Positions 30,719-39,670 of a DNA stretch of 64,000 nt are shown piece by piece. The stretch lies in the NCBI GenBank assembly GCA_016710365.1, contig JADJVW010000001.1, positions 124,001 through 188,000 on the forward strand, read 5' to 3'. Each line of letters begins with the position of its first letter. The stretch's first letter is position 1. A model generated the notes under the pieces. The model saw only the letters and a program-made list of their open reading frames with translations, was not told the DNA's origin and ran no database searches. The position numbers were made by a program, and so were the translations under genes. The DNA is from Candidatus Caldilinea saccharophila (GTDB lineage Bacteria; Chloroflexota; Anaerolineae; Caldilineales; Caldilineaceae).

Positions 30719-31126
30719 ATGCAACAACATCCGGCTATTCAGGAAGTTATCGATCTACACACCTTTTTTGAAGCGTGGTTGGGCGGCGCGCTGCCCGCAA
30801 GCGACGCCGCGTTTGCTCGCTTCGCCACGACAACCGATCCCGATTTCATCTTGATCGACCCCGACGGCAAGGTGATGGAAGGCGACGCGGTTGCCGGCTG
30901 GATTCGACGTGCGCACGGCACGCGACGCAGCTTCCGCCTGTGGACAACCGACCATCGCGTCCGCTACGAAGATAGCGGCTGTGCATTCGTTACCTATCTG
31001 GAGTGGCAGACACGCGACGGCGTAACTACCTGCCGCATCAGCACCGCGCTGTTGATCGCCCATACGGCCGCGCCGAACGGACTACGTTGGCGTCATGTGC
31101 ACGAGACCTGGACGAGCATAGAGTAA
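30719..31126 (+). CDS. SnoaL-like/DUF4440 (NTF2 fold) protein
   Basis: A 135-residue protein with NTF2-like features: an N-terminal helix (FFEAWLGGALPASDAAFARF), then FILIDPDGKVMEGDAVAGWI, and a C-terminal strand RWRHVHETW. Such cone-shaped folds often dimerise and may act as small hydrolases or isomerases, or may bind ligands. CAGGAG lies 9 bases before the ATG. An in-frame upstream start at 30599 has no such site. It converges with the cytidine deaminase-like gene and seems monocistronic. Confidence 0.75.
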   Translation: MQQHPAIQEVIDLHTFFEAWLGGALPASDAAFARFATTTDPDFILIDPDGKVMEGDAVAGWIRRAHGTRRSFRLWTTDHRVRYEDSGCAFVTYLEWQTRDGVTTCRISTALLIAHTAAPNGLRWRHVHETWTSIE

Positions 31127-31142
31127 CGCGGGCGCGGCGTGG

Positions 31143-31538
31143 CTATTGCCCGCGCGCCACTTTGCGCCAATCGTGTGGCAACAATGCGCGCAAAGACAAA
31201 ACCACGCCTTCCGCCACCAACACCTCAGCGTCGAGGTTGTCGTCGTGGAGCTGGCTGATAAACTCGCGGCAGCGACCGCAGGGCGGCAAAATGCGGCCAT
31301 CCCAGTTGACTGCAACCATCTTGCGCACGCAGTTCTCGCCCGCCGTGACCATCGCCGCCGCGGCCGCATGTTCAGCGCAGAAGCCCATCGAGCAGGCTGT
31401 ATCGATGCAGACGCCGACATAGACCGCGCCCCTGTCGCTCAGCAGCGCCGCGCCCACGCCGCCCGCTTCGGCCTCAGCGGAGAGACGGCGCGGGTTGAGC
31501 ACAGCTTTGGCTGCGCTATAAAGTTCCTCGAAGGTCAT
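31143..31538 (-). CDS. Cytidine deaminase-like protein
   Basis: A 131-residue zinc-dependent deaminase of the homotetrameric cytidine/blasticidin-S deaminase size. The zinc motifs are CAEHAAAAAM (Cys-Ala-Glu) and PCGRCREF (PCxxC). It would deaminate (deoxy)cytidine or a related nucleoside. ORF start at 31538 has CAGGAG 7 bases upstream and overlaps the Nudix stop by four bases, so the two genes are coupled. A pairing of deaminase and Nudix pyrophosphatase suggests nucleotide salvage or clean-up. Confidence 0.88.
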   Translation of the reverse strand: MTFEELYSAAKAVLNPRRLSAEAEAGGVGAALLSDRGAVYVGVCIDTACSMGFCAEHAAAAAMVTAGENCVRKMVAVNWDGRILPPCGRCREFISQLHDDNLDAEVLVAEGVVLSLRALLPHDWRKVARGQ

Positions 31539-31972
31539 GTGGCTCCTGTTCCGTTGGTTGAAAATGCAAGCTCCAGGCCGGCGATTGCCAGATCGACAAG
31601 CGGCAGTCGCTGCGCCTCTGCATACGTCCACCAGGCGCACTGATCGGTGGAGCCGTCGACTTCGTTGCGCAGCGCGCCGCCGACCAACTCGGCATGATAG
31701 ATGATCCGAATGCCATGAAACGCCCGCGCTTCTTCTTCAATGGTAAGCGAATCGACCGCAGCCAGAGCGCACGGCCGGACAAGCAGCCCACTCTCTTCCG
31801 CGACTTCGCGCAGCATGGCGTCGACCGGATCCTCGCCAAAGTCGATGCCGCCGCCGGGCAGCGTCCAGTAGCCGGCATCTTTTGGCAGCAGGCTGGAAAT
31901 CCGGCAAAGCAGAATGCGCCCTTCCTGGACAATCAGCCCGTAGGCAGCGATGCGGGTAATCTGTTGTTTCAT
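31535..31972 (-). CDS. Nudix hydrolase
   Basis: A 145-residue protein with a full Nudix box: Gly, then Glu five residues on, then REVAEESGL, within GGIDFGEDPVDAMLREVAEE. The loop before it (DAGYWTLPGGG) is typical of MutT-like enzymes that hydrolyse nucleoside diphosphate derivatives. The start at 31972 follows AAGGA. Frames open further upstream to 32077 show no homology. Its substrate is unknown. Coupling with the deaminase suggests a nucleotide. Confidence 0.9.
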   Translation of the reverse strand: MKQQITRIAAYGLIVQEGRILLCRISSLLPKDAGYWTLPGGGIDFGEDPVDAMLREVAEESGLLVRPCALAAVDSLTIEEEARAFHGIRIIYHAELVGGALRNEVDGSTDQCAWWTYAEAQRLPLVDLAIAGLELAFSTNGTGAT

Positions 31973-32216
31973 TCCGTCCTTCTCTGGCTGGATTGACGGC
32001 TGTTCGTAGCTGTTCTTTGCGGCTGCATTATACACTGCTTCACCAGCAGAACGTGTTTGTTTTCGATCAGCCAGCACAGCGTGACCTGCGCCAGGAAGCG
32101 CGACAATTTCACGCTGGATAGTTGCTCACGCCGGCCGACCATCTGTACTTTACCCGCTGCGACTCCGGGTCGTTGCTAGGCGCTTTCCTGTTCAGGCATC
32201 GACGCAGCATCCTCTC
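31973..32216. other. Intergenic region, nothing firm
   Basis: This 244-base stretch holds the promoter of the Nudix gene. On the minus strand there is a short stretch of protein-like sequence (TLCWLIENKHVLLVKQ) without start or domain, possibly a relic. I see no repeat or RNA. Confidence 0.3.
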
Positions 32217-32900
32217 CTACTGCACCACCTTGACGTTAAAGACCCCCGTGCCCAGCGCGCCCCACAGCCGCAGCCAAAGCGGCAGGTACATCTCCGCCCC
32301 GCGCGCAGTGGTGATGTCACCCAGGTCGACGATCTCCTTCCAGCTAAACTCATCTTTGAGGAACGCCACCACCTGCGCCTTGGCCGCCGCGTCGTTGCCG
32401 CTGACGAAGAGATGATGATCGCCGCCGGCCAATTGCTGCGGATCGACCATCAGGCTGGCCGTAACCGTGTTGAGCGTCTTGACGACCTTGACCTGCGGAT
32501 ACGCGCGCTGGATCTGCTCGCCGATCGAGTCGTCGTTGGCCACGGAAAGCAGCGGCGGGTTCCCCTGCGAAAAGTCGAGCGGGTTGGAGACGTCGATCAG
32601 CACCTTGCCGTTGAGATTCGCCTCACCCGCCAATTGCAACGCGTGCAGCGAACCGTTGCCGTTGGTGGCGTTGATCAGCACCTCGCCGTGCTGCGCGGCC
32701 GCCGCGTAAGTCCCCAGCTTGATCGCCGGATGCTCTTTCACCCAGACGCTGAAGGCCGGGAAGCCGTAGGGGTGCGGGGTCGTGTTGGCCAGCGTCTGGT
32801 CGACATCGCGCGTGCCGACCATCACGTCGTGGCCCAGCTCGGCCAGCTTGCCGCTGAGCGCCTGTCCCACCATGCCGGTGCCGAAGATAGCGATTTTCAT
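32217..32900 (-). CDS. F420/NADP-oxidoreductase-like (FNO-type) reductase
   Basis: A 227-residue protein with Rossmann start IAIFGTGMVGQALSGKL and VMVGTRDV, the latter matching NADP preference. It also has LINATNGNGSLHAL and VLIDVSNPLDF. Length and motifs fit the coenzyme F420-dependent NADP oxidoreductase-like family (also called NADP_bind). AAGGAG lies 7 bases before the ATG. It is divergent from a TetR regulator with twin operators between, so it is probably the regulator's target. F420 use is inferred. Confidence 0.85.
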   Translation of the reverse strand: MKIAIFGTGMVGQALSGKLAELGHDVMVGTRDVDQTLANTTPHPYGFPAFSVWVKEHPAIKLGTYAAAAQHGEVLINATNGNGSLHALQLAGEANLNGKVLIDVSNPLDFSQGNPPLLSVANDDSIGEQIQRAYPQVKVVKTLNTVTASLMVDPQQLAGGDHHLFVSGNDAAAKAQVVAFLKDEFSWKEIVDLGDITTARGAEMYLPLWLRLWGALGTGVFNVKVVQ

Positions 32901-32956
32901 CTGTTGCTCCTTGGATTGCAGTGTGCAGAATTGCAGTGACTGATCGAGTGTGATAC

Positions 32957-33004
32957 GATACAGGTCTGTATCGATGTGGCTACAATACAATACAGACCTG
33001 TATC
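32957..33004. promoter_or_regulatory. Twin TetR-type operators between divergent genes
   Basis: Two copies of the palindrome ATACAG-N2-CTGTAT lie at 32958-32971 (centre GT) and 32990-33003 (centre AC), 32 bases apart centre to centre (about three helical turns). A TACAAT hexamer sits between them. Operators of this shape are typical for TetR proteins. They lie 20 bases before the tetR-like start and 57 bases before the reductase start, so both genes could be repressed together. Confidence 0.8.
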
Positions 33005-33023
33005 GTGTCAAGAGGTGAATTTG

Positions 33024-33596
33024 ATGGAAAGCGCTAAACCTAAGGATAAGCTTTTTGAAACAGCCGCGCGTCTCTTCTATGAACACGGCTATCGCGCCAC
33101 TGGCGTGGATGCGATCGCCGCCGAAGCGGGCATCGGCAAGATGACGCTCTATCGCCACTACCCGTCAAAGGACGAGTTGATCGTGGCGTTTCTGCACCAG
33201 AGCAATGAGGAGTTCTGGGCGTACTTCGAGCGCAGCACCGCGGATGCGCCGGACGCGCGCCAGAAGCTGCTGGCCTTCTTTGCATCGCTGCAAGATTACG
33301 TCACCTCACCCACCTGCTACGGCTGTTCCTTTCTCAACATTGCCACCGAATATCCGGCGCGCGACTATGTGGGTCATCAGGTGGCGTTGGAACATAAGCA
33401 GGCCGTGCGCCAACACTTTGCGCAACTGGCGCAGGAGGCCGGCGCACAGCAACCACAGACACTCGCCGACGCGCTCTTTTTGCTGATGGACGGCGCTTAC
33501 ATGGCCGCGCGCGTTTTTGGCAGTGCGCCGGAGAATCCGGCCGGCGCGGTGGCGGAGGCCGCGCAACGGCTGCTCGACGGCTACTGCAGTGCGTAG
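33024..33596 (+). CDS. TetR family transcriptional regulator
   Basis: A 190-residue repressor. The N-terminal HTH reads LFETAARLFYEHGYRATGVD, then IAAEAGIGKMTLYRHYPSKDEL. The C-terminal ligand domain contains CYGCSFLNIATEYP, seen in a TetR_C subgroup that often governs oxidoreductases. AGAGGTG lies before the ATG at 33024. A start at 32976 would overlap the operator and is rejected. It probably represses itself and the divergent FNO-like reductase through the twin operators. Confidence 0.92.
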   Translation: MESAKPKDKLFETAARLFYEHGYRATGVDAIAAEAGIGKMTLYRHYPSKDELIVAFLHQSNEEFWAYFERSTADAPDARQKLLAFFASLQDYVTSPTCYGCSFLNIATEYPARDYVGHQVALEHKQAVRQHFAQLAQEAGAQQPQTLADALFLLMDGAYMAARVFGSAPENPAGAVAEAAQRLLDGYCSA

Positions 33597-33642
33597 TGGG
33601 TGGTGTGACGTCTTTGACGAATCGGCGCGGTGACCAAAGCAA

Positions 33643-35943
33643 TCACAGGAGAATTGCGCCGCGGATCGCTAGCCAATCCTGGCTGGCGCCTAAGTCGTAC
33701 GCCGCGCGGTAGGCAGAGGTCTCCACCAGCGCCCGCAGCGCCTGCATCACCTGCTCACGGTCGTATTGATCGACGGGCTGCACCGAGATGGCGGTGCTGT
33801 GACGCAACCCTTCCGCCAGACCCATCAGGTGCGCGGCAGGCCCCCGCTCACGTTTCAAAAGTACGTAAGCCAGTTTTTCCAGCGCCGGCGCCACCACCTG
33901 TGCGCTTTCGGCGTTCAAACCCGCCTCCAGACTGCGGCGCAGGAAATGCTCCGCCGCGGGCAGGTTTTCGTCGTGCAGGCACACCTGCGCCTGGTTGATC
34001 TGCGCCACCGCGATGAAGAAGGGATCCCCGGCGACCTCCAGATGCGTCAAGCTCTCGGCATAGTGTTGGGCAGCCGTGGCATAGTCATTTTCCGCACGGG
34101 CGATCTCGCCCAGGTTGATCAGCGCGATCCCGGCCAGCCAGTGATCCTCGCTGGCCAGCGAGTGCGTAAGGCTGCGCGCGGAAAAGGCGCGCGCAGCCGT
34201 GAGATCGTCGCGGTTGGCCGCCTCCGCGCCCAATCCGTCGAGCGCATAGGCCATGTCCCGCCGGTTGCCGACCCGCTCGGCATGAGCCAGCGCAGTGGCA
34301 TAGCTTTCGCGCGCCAGCTCAAAGTTTCCCAAGTAAAAGGCAATCGTCGCCTGGCAGTTGAGCAGCCTGGCCCACAGGTGATCGTCGATCCCCTGTTCCG
34401 TGGCGGCTACGCGCAGCAAATGCAGTCGCCGCAAGGTTTCGGCGAGATGATTGCGCGTCACCCAGAAATGGGAGAGCGCCGCCACCAGCCGCACGCCCGC
34501 GTCGAGCTGGCCGCCCGCCAGGGCGAAGTCGAGCGCGCCGTGAAAGTTGGGCAGGTTCGCTTCGAGCCGGTGCAGCCACTCCGTTTGGGCGGCGCTGTGC
34601 AGATGTGGCTCGGCGCGTTCGGCCAGGGCGACGACATAGGCGAGGCGCTGCGCCTCGACCGCCAGGGTTTCGCCGGCCGCGTCGAGTTGCCAGCGTGCAT
34701 ACTCGCGCAACGTCTCCAGTTGCACGATACGCCGCTCGCTGCCGGCCGCCGTCATGCGCACCAGGCTCTTGTGCACCAACGCCTGGACGACAGGCAGATC
34801 GAAGCCAAGTTGCGCCGCCGCCGCCAAGTCACAGCCACCGGCAAAGACCCCAATGGCGCGAAAGAGGGCCTGCTCTTCTGCCGGCAGTGCGTGGTAACTG
34901 CGATGGAGCGCGTTGGTCAGCGCGCGCTGGTCGGGCGGCGGATCGCTGGCGCTGCCTTGCAACAGGTCAAAGCGCCGGTCGCGTAACTGGGTGAGCAGCG
35001 CGGCTGGCGCCAGCCCTTCACTCTGCGCCGCAATCAATTCAATCGCCAATGGCAGGCCGTCCAGCCGTCGACAAATCTCCTCGATGTCCGCCAGGTCAGC
35101 CGCCGAAAAAGTTCGTCGCGGATCGGCGGCACGCGCACGTTCGACGAAGAGGGTGCAGGCCGGCGCAAGACTCAGCGGGGGCGCCGGGTAGAGTTGTTCG
35201 GCGCGCAGCCGCAACCGCGCGCGGCTTGTCACGAGCACGCGCAGGTGCGGGCAGCGGGCCAGCAGCGTCGCCACCAGCCCGCTGGCGGCCATGACCTGCT
35301 CAAAGTTATCGAGCACCAGCAACAGATCCTTATCGCGCAGGAACGCAGCGACGCGCTCCTCGGCGGTGCGGCGCGTTTCGGGAATCCCCAGCACCGCCGC
35401 GATCGCCGGCGCAACCTCGCCGGGCTGTTCGACCGCCGCCAGCGCGACAAAGTGCGCGCCATCGCAGTGCAGCGCCTGGACCGCGTGGGCCACGGCCAGC
35501 GCCAGGCTGGTCTTGCCGACGCCCGGCGGACCGGTCAACGTCAGCAATCGCCCTGGGTGCGCCATCAGCCGCTGGCAGATCCAGGCGATGTCGTCACTGC
35601 GGCCAATCAGATCGACCGGCAAGTGGGGCAGCACGCTGTGCGGCGGTTGACTGGTCGGCGCGCCGCTCTTTCCTGATCCCCTATCGGCTGCGCTGGGCGC
35701 CAGGGCGCCGCCGGCCAGTTCGACCAGGCGCGCGGCGAGGGCCGGTTCTGACTCCAGGCCCAGCGTTGGCACAAAGCGCCGGAGGATCGCGTCCGGGTCG
35801 GGCCGGCGCTGGCCGCCTTCCAGCGTGCTGATGAAGGAGACGCTGTAGCCAACAGCCGCCGCCAAATCGCCCTGGGTCAGACCGGCGCGCTTGCGTAAAA
35901 ACCGGAGAAAGTCGCCAAAGGTGGCGGGCGTCGTGACAGCCAT
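33643..35943 (-). CDS. XRE-HTH STAND ATPase with TPR repeats (copy A)
   Basis: A 766-residue signal-transduction ATPase. Residues ~5-60 are an XRE-type HTH (TFGDFLRFLRKRAGLTQGDL, YSVSFISTLEGGQR). Residues ~120-430 are an NB-ARC/COG3903-like ATPase: TGPPGVGKTSLAL (Walker A), LLLVLDNFEQV (Walker B), VTSRARLRL (sensor-like) and LPLAIELIAA. The last ~300 residues are helical TPR repeats. Such proteins oligomerise on ligand binding to switch transcription. The ATG at 35943 lies two bases after the stop of a close paralog, so they form a two-gene operon. The target genes are unknown. Confidence 0.88.
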   Translation of the reverse strand: MAVTTPATFGDFLRFLRKRAGLTQGDLAAAVGYSVSFISTLEGGQRRPDPDAILRRFVPTLGLESEPALAARLVELAGGALAPSAADRGSGKSGAPTSQPPHSVLPHLPVDLIGRSDDIAWICQRLMAHPGRLLTLTGPPGVGKTSLALAVAHAVQALHCDGAHFVALAAVEQPGEVAPAIAAVLGIPETRRTAEERVAAFLRDKDLLLVLDNFEQVMAASGLVATLLARCPHLRVLVTSRARLRLRAEQLYPAPPLSLAPACTLFVERARAADPRRTFSAADLADIEEICRRLDGLPLAIELIAAQSEGLAPAALLTQLRDRRFDLLQGSASDPPPDQRALTNALHRSYHALPAEEQALFRAIGVFAGGCDLAAAAQLGFDLPVVQALVHKSLVRMTAAGSERRIVQLETLREYARWQLDAAGETLAVEAQRLAYVVALAERAEPHLHSAAQTEWLHRLEANLPNFHGALDFALAGGQLDAGVRLVAALSHFWVTRNHLAETLRRLHLLRVAATEQGIDDHLWARLLNCQATIAFYLGNFELARESYATALAHAERVGNRRDMAYALDGLGAEAANRDDLTAARAFSARSLTHSLASEDHWLAGIALINLGEIARAENDYATAAQHYAESLTHLEVAGDPFFIAVAQINQAQVCLHDENLPAAEHFLRRSLEAGLNAESAQVVAPALEKLAYVLLKRERGPAAHLMGLAEGLRHSTAISVQPVDQYDREQVMQALRALVETSAYRAAYDLGASQDWLAIRGAILL

Positions 35944-35945
35944 GC

Positions 35946-38544
35946 TCAGGCGTCTACACCGGCAGCGGCAACCAAAGCTTCCGCTTCGGCCACCAACGTT
36001 TCGACGGTGGCGAGCCAGCCGCGCTGCCATTCTTCGGCGCTGTGGGCGGGCGAAAGCGCTGCCTGCGTCGCTGCGCGCCAGGCCGCGTACTCGCCGGCAT
36101 CGCACGGCGCCAGGAAGGGGGGCACGCTCTCCATGCGCTGCCACGCGGCAGCAGTCAGCCGGACGGCGCGAGACGCGTCGCCCAGCGCCAGGGCCACGCC
36201 CCCAACCCGGCCAGAGAGCGTCCGGTCATGCGCACGTCGTCCAGTTGACACAGACGCAGACTTGTCAGGTAATGGGCCGCTGCTGCTGCGGATTGTTGGC
36301 GACGCCGCGCAATCTGAGCCAGATGATGGTGCGCCAGCATGATGCCCTCACGCACGCCCAGTTCCTCAAACAGGTCGAGCGCGCGGTGGTAGGCCTCCTC
36401 GGCGCCCGTCCAACTCGCCGCAAAACCAGCGGGTCTCGCCCGCCACTTCGTAGGCCCACGCCAGGTCACGCGGCAGCGCGTTGGGCGTCAGCAGGTCGAC
36501 GGCTTCCTCGGCCAGGGCAGACGCGCGCGCGTAGGCGCCCTCCAGCCCTTCGATGATTGCCAATTGCATCAACGCATGTGCGCGGCCACTTGGGTTGGCC
36601 GTCATGGTGTGCAGCGCGCTTGCCTGGCTGAAATAGGCGCGAATGCGCGGGTCGCTGCGGTCGGTGTAGCCCAGCACCATGGCCGTCGAACTGAGCAACT
36701 CGGCCAGCCAGGCCACGTCGTCGAACTGGCGCACGCGGGCGATGCAGCTTTCGAACGCAGCGATGGCGGCGGCGTGGTCGTGGGTGTCGAAGTGCACCCA
36801 GGCCAGTTCATTGAGCACGGCGGCCAGCCCACGCGCGTCGTCCAACGCCGCAAACACCTGCTCTGCCTGCACAAGCGAGGGCAAGGCGTCGCCATTCTTC
36901 CCCATGTTGTGCGCCAGTTGACCGGCGGAGAGCAGCGCATAGCCGCGCGCGGCACAGAGCGTCGAGTCTGCGGCCAGCGCCTGGGCGATCCATGCCTGCC
37001 CTTCGCGCAGGTGCCCTTTGGCGTACCAGAAGGGCCGCAGCGCCGCAGCCAAGCGCACCGCTTCGTTGGCGCCGGCGTCGATCCAGTGGCGTAACGCCGC
37101 GCGCAGGTTGTCAAACTCGATGGCGAGGCGCTCCAGATCGATGGCGCCATGCACGGCCGGCGTCCCCCCGATTTTCTCGGCGAGTTGCAGGAAGTACCGG
37201 GCATGTTGGCGGCGTGCAGCCAGCTTCGTCGCCGGCGAGCGCCAGCCGGTCGAGCGCATAGGCGCGGATCGTTTCGAGCAGGCCGTAACGGGGCGGGGCA
37301 TCGTTGGGTGTTGTCCGCCGTACGAGATGCTTGCTCACGAGCGCACGCAACGCTGCCGCGCCAAAGCCAAGATGCTGGACTGCGCCGGCATCGAAGCCAC
37401 CGCCAAAGATAGCCAACCGATTCAGGAGATTCTGCTCGTCCGGCGTAAGCAACACATAGCTGCGGTGAATGGCATTGGCCAGGGTGTGGTGGCGCAGCGG
37501 CAGATCGCCTGGTCCGTTGCGCAGCATGTCCAGCCGGCGGTCGTGCAGCCGCGCCAGCAGCGCCGCGGGATCGAGCACGCTGACATGCGCGGCGCAGAGT
37601 TCAATCGCCAGGGGCAGGCAGTCGAGTGCCCGGCAGATCGCTTCGACGGCAGGGCGATTGGCGGACGTGACCGCAAAATCCGGCTCACCGGCGGCGGCGC
37701 ACTCGCCAAAGAGGGTGACTGCGGCAGCCTGCTCCAGCGGCGCCACCTTGAAGCGCTGCTCGCCGCGCAGATGCAGCCGCTCGCGCGCGGTGGCGATGAT
37801 CCGCAGGTGGGCGCATTCGTCGAGCAGCGTCTTGATACAGGACGCACAGCCCAGCACATGCTCCAGATTGTCGAGCACGAGCAGCACTTCCTTGCGCCGC
37901 AGAGAGGCGACGAGCTGTGGCAGCGCCTCCTCGCGCCCCGGTTCGAGACCGAGGGCGAGCACAAGCGCCGCCGACACCTGCTCGGCGTTTTCGACCGGCG
38001 CCAGCTCGACAAAGCGCGCGCCGTCCGCATAGAGCGGCGCCAGGCGGTGCGCCACTTCCAGCGCCAGCCGCGTCTTGCCCACGCCGGGCGGGCCGAGCAG
38101 GGTGAGCAGCCGCCCTTCATGGCCGGCCATGCGCCGGCAGATCAGGTCGATCTCCCGTTCGCGGCCAATCGTGGCGGTCGGCGCCGCCGGTAGCTGCGCG
38201 CTTTCCGGGCCGTCAACTTCCTCGATGGTGAGCGTGGTCGTCTGGGTGTAGGTGATGGCGCGCGGCGGGCTGGCGCCGCGCGCAGAAGCTGCCGCGGCCA
38301 CCAGCCGCGCGGCCAGCGCCGGCTCATCCTGGAGGGCCAGGGCGGGCACAAAGCGCTGCGCCACGGCTGCGACATCGGGCAGGCGGTCGCCCTTCTCCAG
38401 GCTGCTGATGAAGGAGACGCTGTAGGCGACGGCCGCGGCGAGATCCGTCTGCGTCATGCTGGCCCGGCGGCGTATCTGGCGCAGCAGGTCGCCAAATTCG
38501 GTGGTCTGCGGGAAGGGACGTGCGGTTGTCTGGTTGCGGGTCAT
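35946..38544 (-). pseudogene. XRE-HTH STAND ATPase with TPR repeats (copy B), three frameshifts
   Basis: It has the same architecture as copy A: HTH (FGDLLRQIRRRASMTQTDL, YSVSFISSLEKGDR), ATPase (LGPPGVGKTRLALEVAH, VLLVLDNLEHV, LPLAIELCAAHVS) and TPR region. The frame from 38544 is open to about 37220. The TPR part then continues in other frames, with breaks near 37220, 36406 (CCC) and 36200 (CCCCC). Joined, it has ~866 residues. GAGG precedes the ATG. Because two breaks lie in C runs and the sequence is otherwise well conserved, sequencing indels are likely. It is first in the operon with copy A, and the two probably arose by tandem duplication. Confidence 0.8.
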
Positions 38545-38605
38545 GATTGCCTCAGCAGTGCTGTGGATGTGTACGCGCGGCTAACGCGGCTGCGACGCCG
38601 CGGCA

Positions 38606-38760
38606 AATTTCACGACCGCCGGTTCAAACCGGCGTCTGCCACGAAAAACCGGCTGAAGTCCGGTTGCCAGCCGCTGCGATCTCCGATTTTGCAGTGCGTT
38701 TTAACGCACTTTGCCTATCAGCCGGGGGTTTTAACCCTCGGCGCCGCCGACACGCCTAAC
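38606..38760. repeat. Cluster of four short hairpin repeats
   Basis: Four consecutive palindromes are visible: GCCGGTTCAAACCGGC, CCGGCTGAAGTCCGG, AGTGCGTTTTAACGCACT and a GGGTTTTAACCC core with flanking GCCG/CGGC. They are separated by 10-30 bases and share the style of other intergenic hairpins. Their position after the divergent STAND operon suggests a hotspot for repeat insertion. Confidence 0.65.
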
Positions 38761-39107
38761 CTGAATTGCACCCAAATTCCGCGAAATTTCTGTGGAAAAA
38801 ACGCTGGCAACCGGGCGCCCGATTCCTTACACTCGTCGCATGGGACGGAAGCGCAGGCGGCTGGTCGTGATAGATCACAGAAACGTGGACCTTCGTCTTC
38901 GAGGACTGAAGCCCAGACATCTGCGACCGCCCAGCCGATCGAGACGCCTGCGCTTGCGCCCGCTTCAGCGCTGTTACCGGATACCTCGCTGGCAACACCC
39001 GAAGCGCCGCCAGCAGGTGATGATCCGTTGCAGAGCGGGCGTGAATTCGAGAGCGGTGCGTAAATCGTGTTCGAGCAATTACAGTTCAAAAAGAGAAACC
39101 GAGATAA
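38761..39107. other. Intergenic region without a supported gene
   Basis: Open frames here translate to Pro/Ala/Thr/Ser-rich low-complexity sequence on the plus strand with no start, motif or domain. It may be a relic of a secreted-protein linker. I do not call a gene. Confidence 0.35.
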
Positions 39108-39415
39108 ATGGGGTAACCACCTCAACCCATGCCCGGCGTTCGTTGTGGCGACTGGGTCTGCTGTTGCTCACTTTGCTTGGCCTCGGCGCGTGCCAGCCGG
39201 TGCAGCCAGTGGCGACAGCGGATATTCCGGAGTTCACCGTCGCCGTCAGCGACGATGGCGTGACCGTGCCGGAGATCGTGCCAGGCGGCATCGTGCGCGT
39301 GACGATGAAGAACAGCAGCAGCCAGCCGCCGGACGTGGCTGCGATGATAGCCGGCGGTGCGACAGCGGCGCACACGGAGCACGGCATGATGAAGATGGTT
39401 ACCGTGGTGGAGTGA
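39108..39415 (+). pseudogene. Short lipoprotein gene, probably degenerate
   Basis: The encoded product has a clear lipoprotein signal (SLWRLGLLLLTLLGLGAC), then EFTVAVSDDGVTVPEIVPGG and IVRVTMKNSSSQPPDVAA, which resembles the start of a family of cupredoxin-like secreted proteins. It stops only ~100 residues in, so the C-terminal half is missing. The ATG at 39108 is out of frame with the rest by one base in a G run (ATGGGG). With one more G the protein would start MGVTTSTHARR. Both the short length and the frame problem suggest decay or an indel. The role is unknown. Confidence 0.45.
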
Positions 39416-39670
39416 AAGTCGATGTCTGTTTTGCTCTGATCATAAGTGGTTCTCCTGTGCAGTCAAACGAAAAGTGCGCCACGTTTGCGACTTCGCTTGC
39501 TGCGTTTGACGCAGTATCGCAGAGCGCAGGCGCCAAGAAAACCTAATTTTAGGAGTTCACGATTTGTAGTGGTGGCTTCAGCCACCCCAGAGAGCGGCAA
39601 CGACTGAAGTCGTCACTACGGTGGGAATCGTGAACTACTGGATTTTTGTAACCAACGAAAGGCATCTCCA
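39416..39670. other. Intergenic region with promoter of the FG-GAP gene
   Basis: It contains a MITE-ended hairpin (39551-39640, listed separately). The rest holds no gene. The FG-GAP gene's ribosome site GAAAGG lies at its right end. Confidence 0.35.
39551..39640. repeat. Hairpin element with IS-like ends (MITE-like, different interior)
   Basis: The ends AGGAGTTCACGATT and AATCGTGAACTACTG are inverted repeats matching the ends of the IS remnant at 63637. The interior is a different hairpin, GTAGTGGTGGCTTCAGCCACC ... GACTGAAGTCGTCACTAC (two nested palindromic motifs), unlike copies 1, 2 and 4. It may be a composite, with one repeat inserted in another. Confidence 0.6.

Noticed and set aside
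33643..38544. Tandem STAND genes as an antiphage (Avs-like) defence system.
   Set aside because: N-terminal XRE HTH domains and no nuclease, protease or TIR effector. A regulatory role fits better.
38600..38760. A cluster of short palindromes that could be mistaken for a CRISPR array.
   Set aside because: The units differ in sequence and length, and there are no regular direct repeats with unique spacers or cas genes nearby.
38563..39063. Open frame of 166 codons upstream of the lipoprotein relic.
   Set aside because: It begins within hairpin repeats and ends in Pro/Ala/Thr-rich sequence. No ribosome site or family pattern.
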